Shown: positions 36,701 to 47,007, numbered from the stretch's first letter. The stretch: DNA of 64,000 nucleotides from Phialophora verrucosa (GCA_002099365.1 MSED01000010.1:558001-622000); one strand, 5' to 3'. The notes: generated from the letters alone by a model not told the origin. A program made the numbers and translations.

Positions 36701-39199
36701 TTTAGTAATTATAGAAGCGAGAGAATAAGAAGATATTTAAAGCCTTCTTTAAGAATATATTATAGAATTTTTAGTACTCCCGAGAGAATAATCGCTATAT
36801 AAGCTATTTTTTAGTCTCTTCTATTTAAGGGTTTATTTAATCTTAAATAAGTTTATTAATTTTATAAAGGCTTATAGTAAATAAAGTATTCTTTTTCTTC
36901 TTTAAGTTTTAATAGAATCTTACCGCTTTAATTATAGTAATATCTATAGTAGTTATACTCTAGGGGGATAGCGATACTTTTATATAGTTATCTTCTATTT
37001 CGATATAGCTATCCTCCGGAGATATTTTTATATCGCTACCTTTGTCTATCCCCGCGGTATAGGTTAATACTAATTCGCGATATATAACTTTTAGTTAGTT
37101 CTATAGGTCCTGTTTATAGATACGGTTAGTTATAGTCTATAAAATAGATTTAATAGGTAAACGCCTAACTAAAGGAGGTTTAGAGACTAGATCTAGTCTA
37201 GATATTATTTTTAAATATATAAAACCTTAGGGGTACGAATTTCGTCTATCCGCTCGGCGTTTATCTTTATAGGCGAATAATTAATCCTGTCTAGTAATAT
37301 CTTCTTAGTACTATTATAAGATTATAGTAACTTAAAGGCTTTAGCGAGATATATAAATCTCCCGAGTAAATATTAGCTTATCTTAATAGTCCTGAGGCTA
37401 AAGTAGACGTTAATTTTATATATTTAACTATATATCGAAGTAAGTAAACTACTTTCTTTTTAGAATTAAGTTATAACTCTTTAGATTTAATATAAGTATA
37501 GAGAGGTTTTATTATCTCTATTTATTAACTTTTAGATATAGAGTTAAGATCTTAGTAACTAGCTTTTTAAGGCGCCTATTATACCCCTTTATAGGGTAAG
37601 GGGTCTCTAGACGAGTAATAAAGATATTTAAGAATCGGGTTAAATCGCGCGCGAGCTTAGTATTAATAAAAATAAATCTATTTACTTTAAAGTTAGCTAA
37701 GGTAAAAGTTTAAATTATATATCTATTAAATAATAATTTATATAATATAGTAAAGTACTTTTCGCCTAATAGCTAACTTAAATTAATAAAGAAGATATTA
37801 ATATTATACTTCCTTAAGGAGGAAACTTCCTCTAAAGTTATTCTTTTCCCGGTTCTTCCTTCTAGGCTTCGCTAACCTTAATAGCCTTATTCTCAGCCTT
37901 TATAGGGTAATCTTAAGAGAGATGTTCTAGTTAGCGATAGGTAAAATATACCCCGGCGTAACTTAAGGCTTATTTAATAGTATTATCGTAGGTTAGTCGG
38001 TTCTATAAAGGCTAGCTACCTTCTCTATTTAATTCTAGAAATAATATAAGTATAGTATATATATTTAAGGTAGGAGTTAATATAGCTTTATTAGTTAGTC
38101 TATTTTCTATTATACAGCGAGCCTTATAGCGAGCCTTCTCTTTATTAACTAATTATAATTCTTAATTAGTTTATTAATAAATATTAGCGATATCTTAATA
38201 GGTTTATAGAGTATAAAAGGTCGATATAATTACTACTTATAGAGCTAGTATTAATTTATTTTATAAGTTAAGATAGAGGTTATTTTCCGGTATATCGCCT
38301 TTATTAGCTAAGTATAGAAACTTAATATAGAAGTCGTTAAATAGTTTTATTACCTTTATATAAAGGGCTTAATACTCTTCTTATATATTCTCGACTCGGT
38401 AAGAGTTAGTATAAGTTCTTACTAAGAACTTAAGTATATCTATAGTATCGATAAATAAGTCTTTTTTATTAAGGCTATAGCGGGATTATAGGTAACATTA
38501 TATATCTCTAGTAGTACAGCTATATAGGTATACTATCTTAACTTTTTTAGAGGGGAATTAGGAGATATTAATAGAGAACTTACTAAAAATCTTAAATCTT
38601 TATAACTTAAAGGTAGGCTCCTTTCTATCGGAAAGAGGCTTAGGGTCGAGGATACTAATATATTATACTAAGGCTAGTCCTAGAGTCGCGCTTTAGTTAT
38701 ATTTAAGGTAGTTAATAATAGCTTATTTCTATATAATTTAATAATTAAGATTTATAATTTATTCCTTTTATTTAATAATCTAAATCTAGAAATCTTAAAT
38801 AGTACTTTCCTAATCTATAATAGTGTTTCGGCCTTAGTTAATTACTTTTAGGAGGGTTTATTTAGAGATAGCTCTAACCTTAGCTATAGTCTTATACCTT
38901 AGTAGTTAGTAGAGCTATAGGGCTAATTTAATATCTCTAGCTATATATAATTTACGTTAATCTATATTAGTAAGTCTAGATTTAGTATTAAGGGTGTCGG
39001 GTTTAGTGTTCTATTTAGTAATTAGTAAGATAGTTTAGTTATCGGCCTTAAGGTTATTTAAGTTAGTTAGTCGTACTATTATTAGCGGGTTTAGTCGGTA
39101 GCAGTTAAGTTATCGGCTTTAGTTCGTTCTAGTCAGTTCTTAGTCGGATAGGATATTATAATTCCTTCCTAGGATGGTAATAGGGTAAGTTTAGTCTAA
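33730..39199 (-). pseudogene. Gypsy2 gag-pol remnants
   Basis: Minus-strand polyprotein with pervasive RIP stops. I recognise the RT palm with its YLDD-type centre at about 36.17-36.22 kb, the preceding M-P-F-G-L-T-N-like strand near 36.30 kb, an RNase H TPAE-like block near 35.66 kb, and an integrase block near 34.6 kb. Gag should lie toward 39 kb. Domain edges cannot be set without alignment. Confidence 0.75.
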
Positions 39200-39559
39200 T
39201 ATAATAGTATAGTATACTAATAGAAGAAGGTAGGGTAAATACTATATAAAGGTATAGATTACTTAATACTAAGAGACTAAACTAGAGAGAGAGAAAGGGT
39301 ATAAAAGGCGCGGTACCTATTACCCTAGATAAATACTTCTCTCCGCTAAAGATTTCGGTATACGCGTAAGCCGCTAAGGATTTTAGTTATATATAGCTAA
39401 TTAGCGTTTAGCTATATAATTATATAGCCTTACTTATCTAATTAGGATAAAGCTTAGTAGGTATACGCTTTACCGGAAATAGTCGCCTATAGCCTATAGC
39501 CTTATCTTCTATCGTACGCGGTTATATATATATACTCGGACCTAGTATAGGCTATAACA
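39200..39559 (-). repeat. Gypsy2 5' LTR
   Basis: Direct copy of 33370-33729, same length, most differences C/T or G/A. Confidence 0.88.
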
Positions 39560-39564
39560 GCTTT

Positions 39565-42296
39565 TTACTAAAAGCCTAAACTAATTCTACCGTTAAAATA
39601 TCTAAAGCTTAACGTTAATTACAACTAAAGCCGCCGGTTATTTAGCTAAATCCTAATTCTATAGTTCCTACTAGCTAACGATAAAAATACTAAGCTCCTA
39701 ATACTTATACGATTAATAACTAGCTTATCTTATTAGTACATTACCCTACCCGAACTAAAGAAGTATCCCTCGAAGTTACCATTAAAGTTATTAATTAGGA
39801 CGATTCGAACTATATTAATAACTTCTTTAGCTATATCGAAATTAAGTATAAAGAAATAAATAATTAGTGTAATATAATAGCCTAAAAGGTTTATAACTTA
39901 ATAAAGTATTATAAACTTACTAAGACCGAATTTAAGAAGTACTATATATTAGTTTCTAGAAAAGAAGAGTTTATTAAGAGATATAATTATTAAAAGAAAC
40001 TTTAATTAAAACTCCTTTCGAATTATACGCGTATAAGCGATATTAAAATATTTATTAATAGATATAAAGAAAAGAATATTAAGCTACTCTTAAAGGAAAT
40101 TATAAAGTTATCTCTCTAGACTTCTATAGAGTTCTTTAATTAACTTATTATTTTATATAGTAAAGATACTACTACTCTACTAGATTAGTACTAGTATATT
40201 TAAAAGTATTTATTATATTTTAATAAGACGCCTCTAATAATACTATAAATAGCCTTATATAAGATAATTTATTAACTTACGAGAATTAAGAGGCAGCCGA
40301 AACTAAAGCGCTACTTCTCTATTATATTATATTTAACCGCTAGCGATTTATAAATTATTATAGATAGAGGCGCGGCTATTAATAAAACTACTTAAGACTA
40401 AAATTAAAGTAATCTTAAATAGGCTCTTATAATTAAGAGGTATAGACTAACTAAAGTAGATAGACTATATTAAGTCGGCGCTTAATCTTTTAACTATATA
40501 AACTTAATCGCCTTAAAAGGATATCTAAACACGAAGATAGCTTTATTTACGTCGCCGAAATAAATTATTAAGCCTATACTAGAGACTATTAGTTATCGAC
40601 TTATTACGCGTAAGGAGACCGATAAGCTTCCTATTCCTATAATCGCGAATCTTTTAGAATTAAGTAAGCCTACTACTACCCTAACTAAGTAACTAAGTAT
40701 TTAGCGGAAATAAATTAAGTAAGCTAGTCTAGAATCGCTCTAAACTTTAAGTCCTATAGCGCTAATTTCTATAAAGCTATAGTAAAGTATAGTAATAATT
40801 AAATTAAATTTAGCTAAGGTATATTAGAAAGGATTAGTTTAACTTACGAAGCTCGATAAATCCTATTCTATTCTCGAAAGTAAAGAATAGATAGAGCTAA
40901 TAAAGAATAACTCTATCGATATCTTAAGGGTATTAAAAAGACCCCGCTTATAAATAACAACTTTTAGCCCTAATACTTCGATATCTATATATAAATTATC
41001 TATAAAGAAGCTAAAAATCTTTAGTATATTCTATAGTATTAAAATTAGTTAGTAGACTATAAACTAAGGAATACGTATTACGAGTCCCTTTAATATTATT
41101 CCTCCGCCCGGATCGATTATAGTTAATACTTCTTTAACGTTATTAAATCTAATCCTAAATATTTAGCTAGCTATTTAGTTCGCCTAATTAATAATCTAGC
41201 GATATATTTATTAATAAAACTTTAAGCTATAAAAGCTACTAGTAATAAAGGAAGATATAGTATATTATTATAAATTTAGAGCTGATAAGATAATTAGCGC
41301 GCTATCGCTACTTATAAGATATATATCTAGATCTTATATAGTTATATATCTTTATATAGCTAAAAAGAGTATTAAATTATATTTTAAAGGTTTAGAACGA
41401 ATCACGGTATATTATAAAGATTTAATAAAAGGTTTTAACTAACTAATTAAAAGATAAGAAAAGAAATAAAGTTAGCGGTACTATTAAGTTCTTCTTAGCT
41501 ACTTTAATTATTATATAGTTAATATTTTATTTTATAACCTAAAGATAGCTCGCCTTAGTCCTACTAATTCCGAATAAGTTAGTAACTCCTTTATTAAAGC
41601 TAGAATTACTTCCCGCTATAAAGAGACTTATATATAGTATAAATATATTATAAGCTTAGTATTCTAAAGCTAAGTTAATTCCTACCTTAAAGCTAAATAA
41701 ATAGTTAAGTTTAAAGGTTAGGGAGATATAAATAACTATATAAGACGCCTTATTATATTTAATAATAACTTAAAGGGAGAAGGAAACTATTAGTTATTTC
41801 TTATCGCTAATACTATAACTTAATTCTACTTAATTATTAATTCTTTACTAACCTAAACTTAAGGAGCTATAACTATAATAAACTTCTTTATTAAATAGCT
41901 AAGTACTAAAGTCTTTAGTATTACCCCTTATAAAGTAAAGCTTATTTCGAATTAATAAGGCGATACTTATAGCTATAGACTTTAAGTTATTAAAAATACT
42001 ATAGCTATTATTAATACGGAGATATACGAATCTTAATACCTTTAATAAATACTTTCGGCCGTCACTATAGATATCGGAGATTAATATAAAGTTATATAGG
42101 ATATCTATAGGATAGTTAAATATAAGGTAAAGACTATAGGGTTATCTCCTAAACTAAGAGTAAGAAGTCCGAAGGGACTAGAAGATAAATAGATTAATAA
42201 CTTTAGAGAGGTAATAGAGAAGCTTATAAAAGGTGATAAGATTAGTTCTAAAAGTGCTTAAGCGAGGTTATTAAGGAGCGAGCGATAAGAGAGGGA
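39565..42296 (+). other. Unassigned RIP-mutated coding-like stretch between Gypsy2 and the Gypsy1 3' LTR
   Basis: About 2.7 kb which, on the plus strand, reads for long distances with only TAA/TAG interruptions, the kind RIP makes from CAA/CAG. That implies a once-open frame, possibly over 700 codons. Lys/Ile-rich helical text predominates. One stretch near 40340-40400 (T-A-S-D then I-I-D-R-G-A-A) loosely recalls a retroviral-type aspartic protease D-S/T-G-A block. The segment near 42190-42270 reads REVIEKLIKGDK. It could be an extra 3' ORF of Gypsy1 or a further decayed element. I could not assign it. Confidence 0.35.
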
Positions 42297-42595
42297 TATA
42301 ATAGGGCGGTGATACTTATAGCGCTAATTAGCTATATATATCTATATAATATATAAGTAAGTAACCGTACTATTTAATTAGTTGAATCCTTAGCGTAAGG
42401 CTATATACCTCCGCTATATATTATAGGTAGAGCAGTTATATATATTTAATATATATATATACTATAGGTAATAAAATATATAACACTATTCCTTATAAAG
42501 CTATTTATTACTATATAGTATACCGAGGACGAAGAGGTAGTACCTACCGCCGTACGACCCTTTACCTAGAGGCCATAAAGCCTTACCCTAGTTTA
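42297..42595 (+). repeat. Gypsy1 3' LTR
   Basis: Direct copy of 24719-25017, more heavily RIP-converted: its equivalent of the left copy's TGCACGTGCC patch is now all TA. Confidence 0.88.
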
Positions 42596-43500
42596 CTAAC
42601 TTAGACTATTAATCGCTTAATCGATAATATTAAGGCGTAGAAGAAGAGAGATATTATAATATACTCTTATTTTACTTAAATAACTACCTTTAATAACCTT
42701 AAATTAATAATTACTAACTTCGCCCTTAAGAAGATCGCTATTTAATAGATTAAACTATTAAAGATAATATTCTTAAACCCGCCTAAGATAAGCGAATATA
42801 TCTATAAAATATTATTATAATATAGCCTCTCGTATATTTATTATCTCTATCTATATTTTACGTCTAGATAAATCTTACTATACTCTCTTTATTACCCTTA
42901 TTAGTAACTTAATAGAGTTAATATTCCGATAGAGATAATTAGCTAGACGCCTTTTAGCGTATACTTACCTCGTCCTTATATTTACACCGGATTACTACCT
43001 CTTATCGCCTACTAAAGAACGCAGTTAGATAAATAAAAGCCTTAGCTATAAGATATTCTAGTTCTAAACCTAGACCCTATATCTAGATATACTTAGGTAA
43101 AGAAGAAGATATATAAAAAGGCGGATATATAAGGCCTTATAGCGAATAAATTAGGAGAGAGATAATAGCGTTAGCGAACTTATAAATAGACTAAAGAGAT
43201 ATATATAGTAGTATAAACTATTATATAAGCTATTATACTACTACACTAAACTTAGCCTCTACTAATCCGGACACCTACTACCGTAGAGAGGCCTCGCCCG
43301 CGCCGTATACCGTCCCTAGAGGCCTCACCTTCGCTCGCTTCCGCATATAAGCTACTAAATTCGACCGCGCCCTTAAGACTAGGTAGAGAGAAGAGGCGGA
43401 GAGCTTATATAAAGAAATATCTAGAATTAAAGGCTATAGGTAAGATTAGAGAGTCTTAAGAGGCGTATAAGGCTAAATAATAAGGCTAAGTTTTATAATA
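42596..43500 (+). pseudogene. MULE transposase, C-terminal part (RIP-inactivated)
   Basis: Coding-like plus-strand text after Gypsy1. Near 42810-42870 a segment reads S-L-S-Y-I-Y-Y-L-Y-L-Y-F, consistent with a RIP-damaged SWIM-type Cys/His motif (Cys to Tyr by TGC/TAC change). A basic, Pro-rich tail follows near 42960-43150. Together with 23140-24718 it makes a transposase of normal MULE size. The motif is inferred through mutations. Confidence 0.55.
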
Positions 43501-43507
43501 TCACCAC

Positions 43508-43545
43508 TAAAAGAGGCGACGGCGAGGTGCGACGGCGAGGTCATA
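43508..43545. repeat. Subterminal tandem repeat of the MULE right end
   Basis: Two copies of a GCGACGGCGAGGT-like 13-mer. The left end has one related inverted copy near 23163-23183 (CCTCGTCGTCGCCTC), so the two ends share subterminal as well as terminal inverted sequence. Confidence 0.6.
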
Positions 43546-43640
43546 TATATTACAGTAAGAGAATATAGCACTACAACAGGAGTTATTTTCGCGGTGTGAT
43601 CCATACAAATAAGCTCCGTCGAAAGCCGGCCAAAATTTAT

Positions 43641-43695
43641 CCGAAGGGTGTGTTGTACGAAAGGTGTGTCGAAAGGTGTGTCCGCATACGTTCCG
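43641..43695 (-). repeat. Right terminal inverted repeat of the MULE
   Basis: Reverse complement of 23001-23055 with one mismatch. Its outer end, CCGCATACGTTCCG, abuts the CACCGCCC target duplication at 43696-43703. Confidence 0.9.
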
Positions 43696-43703
43696 CACCG
43701 CCC
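43696..43703. repeat. Right 8-bp target-site duplication
   Basis: CACCGCCC, paired with TACCGCCC at 22993-23000. Confidence 0.8.
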
Positions 43704-44747
43704 TGTACTTCTCGATTATCCTTGCATTGTGACATGCCTCGCCATCAATGCCGACCCCATATGCACCGCTGCCAATCTTGTTGTCCGTTCCCGTTGCGAC
43801 CTCAAGGTCCAACGTACCAGTAGATGCAGCCTTTGCGGATTGTTCTCCTGTCCCTTGACGTGCTGGAAACCTTCGTGGAGATGCAAGGAACAAGGTCTTC
43901 TCGCCAGATTCGGGCACCGGCGTGGTGAAGAGACTGAAAAGAGGCCCAAAGATCCTAAACATCAGCCGGGCCCAGAGAGGGACCCCAGGATTCTGAAACG
44001 CTTTGGTCATGACCATCCCTGGGAATAGGTGTACCAGGCTGATTTTGCCCGGATGTTGTCCCGCCAAATGTTCGAAGAAGAACGTGTGCATGATGCATAC
44101 GTGGGATCTGACGGTAAGCATGCTCCAATGTTTGGGATCACGGATGGAAATGTCATCCAGGTTTAACTCCGCCTCCTTGCCAGCAGCAAACACTGATGAC
44201 ATGTGCAGGCAGGTCAGATGCCAGGAGCAGCGGCAGAAGGTTCATGATGAACCGCATGCGAGAATAATATAGTAGCGCAACACAGAACTCGAGTCCTTCC
44301 GTGGTGTCTGGCGAGGTGATTAGCGGAGATATGGCTGTCCAGTCCGAGCATACGAACCTTTGCGGGGCGAGAAATTGAAGTCTCCCTGGCTCATACAAAG
44401 CAGATCGATCCTGGCGGAGTCTTTCCCAGCAGTTTCCTTCTCCGCTCTCGCGATCTCTGAGCAGATTTGTCGACTTCCTCCAGCAACGACAAATCTTTGG
44501 CGTGCACGAAGATGAACTCTCCGGCAGGACATAGCCTAGAGCACTCGGCAAGGATCTTCTCGGTTGCTTCTTTCTTGCGGCCAACAACGTATGCTCGAAG
44601 GCCTTTACCCTGCGTGCCATGTGCAGTCGCTAAAGCCCGCAAGGTGGCCTCTCCAATCCCAGCCGTAGCACCGGCAAAGGCTGCTACGAAGGGACCGCTC
44701 TGAAAAAGAGCCATGTTGGTGGCACGGACAACGTCGAGTTGAACCAT
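43696..44747 (-). pseudogene. Short-chain dehydrogenase/reductase, main part, split by the MULE
   Basis: The gene starts at the ATG at 44747. The Rossmann TGxxxGxG equivalent is GATAGIGEAT about 28 residues in. A 50-nt intron (44357-44308, GTTCGT...GCCAG) follows. Then comes the YYSRMRFIMNLLPLL helix with the catalytic-region Tyr, and the segment to IIEKYRA at the transposon edge. The final codons lie 20.7 kb away at 22992-22915. Two frame changes also damage it: a missing base in an A-run near 44466 and a net two-base loss near 44192-44200. RIP-type stops are not obvious, so RIP did not spread far. NAD(P)H-dependent oxidoreductase family; the substrate was never known. Originally it lay just upstream of cus2, same strand. 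Confidence 0.85.
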
Positions 44748-45305
44748 GGCTTTCGGGCGGCTTAGAGTCCTTCGAGTTTGAAATGGACACGTCGGTCCTC
44801 GCAATACAGCAATCAGCGCTGGGGGTCCACCAGAGGTTGCGACGACGGAATGCTATATGTGAAAGAACACCGAAGCCTACCTCTATATTGCGTTTGCCCG
44901 TTCGGGGCACGGACAAATCATGTCCGTCACGCTCGGGGACATCTCGAAAGGTATTCATCGAGAAGATCGAGAATGAAGCGAATACCGAGTGTGAAGGGAT
45001 CACAATGGAAAGAAATTCGTGTATAGGTTAGCTTAATGCCGGAGAATGCTTCAACGACCAATAGTAGCAATGGGAAGACGTATTGACGCAAAGACTTTTG
45101 TAGCCGATATGACCATCGTCCGACCCTCCGAGTCCGAGTGGCAGCAGCTTTCGTTCGGCTCAGCGCGATGTTGATTCTCCAAAGCTGCACGCGTCCTTGG
45201 CATGCTCTGAGTGACATGGTCACGGACTACTATGTGGGAACATGACAATGAAGGGGCAGCAACATATATATACATTATATATGCCCCGATTTGTGCTTCG
45301 TCCAT
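44748..45305. other. Upstream region of the SDR pseudogene
   Basis: 560 bp between the SDR start and the TIR of the next element. Normal base composition, no RIP signature, no gene recognised. It is presumably the old SDR promoter. Confidence 0.45.
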
Positions 45306-45307
45306 TA

Positions 45308-45337
45308 GGAGAGTTCCCTATCACGTGCACGCTACCA
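45308..45337 (+). repeat. Left TIR of the pogo-like element
   Basis: Starts GGAGAGTTCCCTATCACGTG, ends GCTACCA. Preceded by TA. Confidence 0.85.
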
Positions 45338-45960
45338 CGCCATGCACGCCTTGCAGTTCATCATGGCTCTCATATAATTATTAATTATTTTATAACCGCG
45401 CACCTGAATAAGCTATTATTTTACAGTTATAAAGATAAGTATATATGTCACGAACGGCTAAGCACGCCGCCGTACAGAGACCTAACATTCCCCGCTAAGC
45501 CTAAAGTATACGAGGAGCTTATCTCTTGTACGCTCACCGTATGAGAGACTCTTCCTCCTCTCTTATGCTTCGAGTCTACTTAGTTAAGACGGATAGTCAA
45601 GGAATGACCTGATCCCCGGCTGTTACTTAATCACTCTACTCTACCTATTTATATAGGTCTATTCCTAATAATATAACTATCTTATTAATATAATTTATAA
45701 CCCTATAAATACCTCGGCGGTGTAACGTTCCTCTACAGCCTTACGGTATGCTATTTAATACTGTTACGCCTATATATACACTCCGATACCCTATTAACCG
45801 TAGGGCCGATTATCGGAGAAAGTATCGGGACTTATCGGGGACGGTGTCGGGACGTATAGGTACCTAGGCTCTTAGAGTCTATATAGAGACTATATATAGT
45901 TAATAAGGCTTATTATAGATTATACCCTTATTAATTATATTTAACTTATAAGCCTTATTA
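45338..45960. other. Left arm of the pogo-like element, weakly RIP-mutated, unassigned
   Basis: About 45340-45800 keeps normal CpA and TpG content (for example CATGCACGCC near 45338-45350), unlike its surroundings. Where the DDE catalytic core of a pogo transposase would be expected, no match is seen. An inserted or recombined segment, for example a solo LTR starting TGTCACG near 45446, is possible but no matching end was found. Confidence 0.3.
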
Positions 45961-46394
45961 TAATTACTATTAAAGTAGCTTTTAGTAAAGACTCTCTTAG
46001 CCTTTTAAATAATATTAAGTAAGAAGCCTTTTTTATCTATATTATAAGTATTTTAAGAGAGGATATTATATTAAGTAATCTTTATAGATACTAATAATAA
46101 ATAAGTATTAAATAAGTATAATATATAAATAAATATAATAATAAAACTTTAATTAGCTTAAAATAAAAATAATATTATTATATATTATCTATCTTTTTTA
46201 TATTTTTAATTAATATTAACTAAATATTTAAATACTAATATATTCTTATTAATTTAAATAAACTAATATACTTAATTCTTTTTAAGCCTTTTTTAGTAAA
46301 TATCTTAATAAAGTTATAAACTATTATATTAATTAAAGGAATACCTCTCTTAATAAGCTTATTAATATATATAATAAGGTTCTTTTATTATTAT
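45961..46394 (-). pseudogene. Pogo/Fot1 transposase, middle fragment
   Basis: Minus-strand coding-like text with RIP stops. At about 46045-45985 it reads a TYNIDKKGFLL then KRVFTK pattern, the hallmark N-x-D-E-K-G-F block of pogo transposases, with the Glu probably mutated to Lys. It is continuous with the 53560-53720 fragment once Gypsy3 is removed. Confidence 0.65.
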
Positions 46395-46399
46395 TTAGT
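46395..46399. repeat. Gypsy3 target duplication, left copy
   Basis: TTAGT, identical to 53555-53559. Confidence 0.85.
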
Positions 46400-46594
46400 T
46401 ATTAAGGATAGCTTAATAGGATAGGTAGAGTATAGTAATAATAATAATATTTAAGGCTTAGGTTACCCTTAATGTTTAGTTAATATAAGACTCGAAGTAT
46501 AAGAGAAGGATACTTCCCTTATATAAGTATCCCCTTATCTATATAAGACCCTTAGTACCGGAATATTCCTTAGTGTCCCGAGATATTCTTAATA
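46400..46594 (-). repeat. Gypsy3 3' LTR
   Basis: 195 bp, matches 53361-53554 with a few transitions. On the minus strand it runs TATTAAGAATATC... to ...TCCTTAATA, consistent with original TGTTAG...CTAACA ends. Confidence 0.9.
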
Positions 46595-46916
46595 ACTATC
46601 CCCCCTCCTTAGGGCTTCTCGTCCTCGAGAAGCGGTATAGTTATATATAAGGTATATTATATAGGTTCTTATAGTAACCTTATAGCGGGTATTACTATTT
46701 AAGTAGTTTTCGAGTATAGTACTTTTATTATAATACTATAATATTAATAAGCTATAGTCTTACCTTTAGCGTATAGCCTTATTAAGTATATAGCTTATTA
46801 TTAATAATAAATATAACTATTAATAATAAATATAGCTATTATTACTTATAGCGATAAAGTCGCTACTATATTTAATAGTTACTATACGCTTATAACTAAA
46901 ACTATCTTCTTATTCT

Positions 46917-47007
46917 TCTTTTTCTTCTTTTTTTTTCTCTCTCTTATAATAATAATAATAATAATAATAGTAGTAATAATAATAATAGTAGTAATAGTAA
47001 TTTATAA
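46917..47007. repeat. Microsatellite cluster: CTT/T-rich then (TAA)n/(TAG)n
   Basis: TTCTTTTT-type pyrimidine run followed by about 20 trinucleotide units of TAA or TAG, inside Gypsy3. The TAG units may derive from CAG/TAA variation. Confidence 0.7.

Larger units (their letters stand above)
33370..39559 (-). mobile_element. Ty3/Gypsy LTR retrotransposon (Gypsy2), nested in Gypsy1
   Basis: Two 360-bp LTRs of equal length (33370-33729, 39200-39559) start T(G)TAATAG and end (G)TAA(C/T)A. The flanking pentamers are GCTTC (33365-33369) and GCTTT (39560-39564), a target duplication with one C/T change. A purine-rich tract, read on the minus strand next to the left LTR (about 33730-33745, A-run then G-run), is the polypurine tract and fixes the orientation as minus. 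RIP-scarred pol blocks agree: an RT with a recognisable YLDD-type centre near 36.2 kb, RNase H near 35.65 kb, and an integrase H-P-Q-T-D-G-Q block near 34.6 kb. Total length is 6190 bp, typical for Gypsy. Confidence 0.9.
24719..42595 (+). mobile_element. Ty3/Gypsy LTR retrotransposon (Gypsy1), carrying nested Gypsy2
   Basis: 299-bp direct repeats at 24719-25017 and 42297-42595 fit LTRs starting T(G)TAATAGGG and ending AGTT(C/T)A. CTAA flanks both sides (24715-24718 and 42596-42599); a 5-bp ACTAA fits if the LTR ends one base earlier. The inside reads on the plus strand: gag-like from about 25.9 kb, then protease, reverse transcriptase, RNase H and integrase to about 32 kb. Gypsy2 interrupts at 33370-39559. 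Excluding Gypsy2 it is about 11.7 kb, long for a Gypsy element; part of 39565-42296 is unexplained. Strong RIP throughout; only the left LTR keeps a few CpA/TpG. Confidence 0.8.
23001..43695. mobile_element. Mutator-like (MULE) DNA transposon, 20.7 kb with nested Gypsy elements
   Basis: The element is bounded by 55-bp terminal inverted repeats (23001-23055 and 43641-43695, one mismatch) starting CGGAACGTATGCGG, and by an 8-bp target duplication. Its coding part is split in two: 23140-24718 and about 42600-43500. Gypsy1 (24719-42595) lies between them. Without the retroelements the MULE is about 2.8 kb, normal for an autonomous element. The interior is heavily RIP-mutated (CpA and TpG nearly absent), while the outer 60-150 bp at each end, including the TIRs, is not. 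No intact transposase remains, so it is immobile unless served in trans. Confidence 0.85.

Noticed and set aside
23060..43500. A centromere or other special AT-rich chromosome region
   Set aside because: Dated transposon termini and coding remnants explain nearly the whole block.
23001..43695. A Starship giant element
   Set aside because: No DUF3435 tyrosine recombinase or cargo genes are visible. The TIRs, 8-bp duplication and transposase text fit a MULE.
45242..45544. 100-codon plus-strand frame over the pogo left TIR
   Set aside because: The frame begins outside the element and crosses the TIR; no family resemblance.
46917..47007. CRISPR-like or regulatory array
   Set aside because: It is a plain trinucleotide microsatellite with no spacers.
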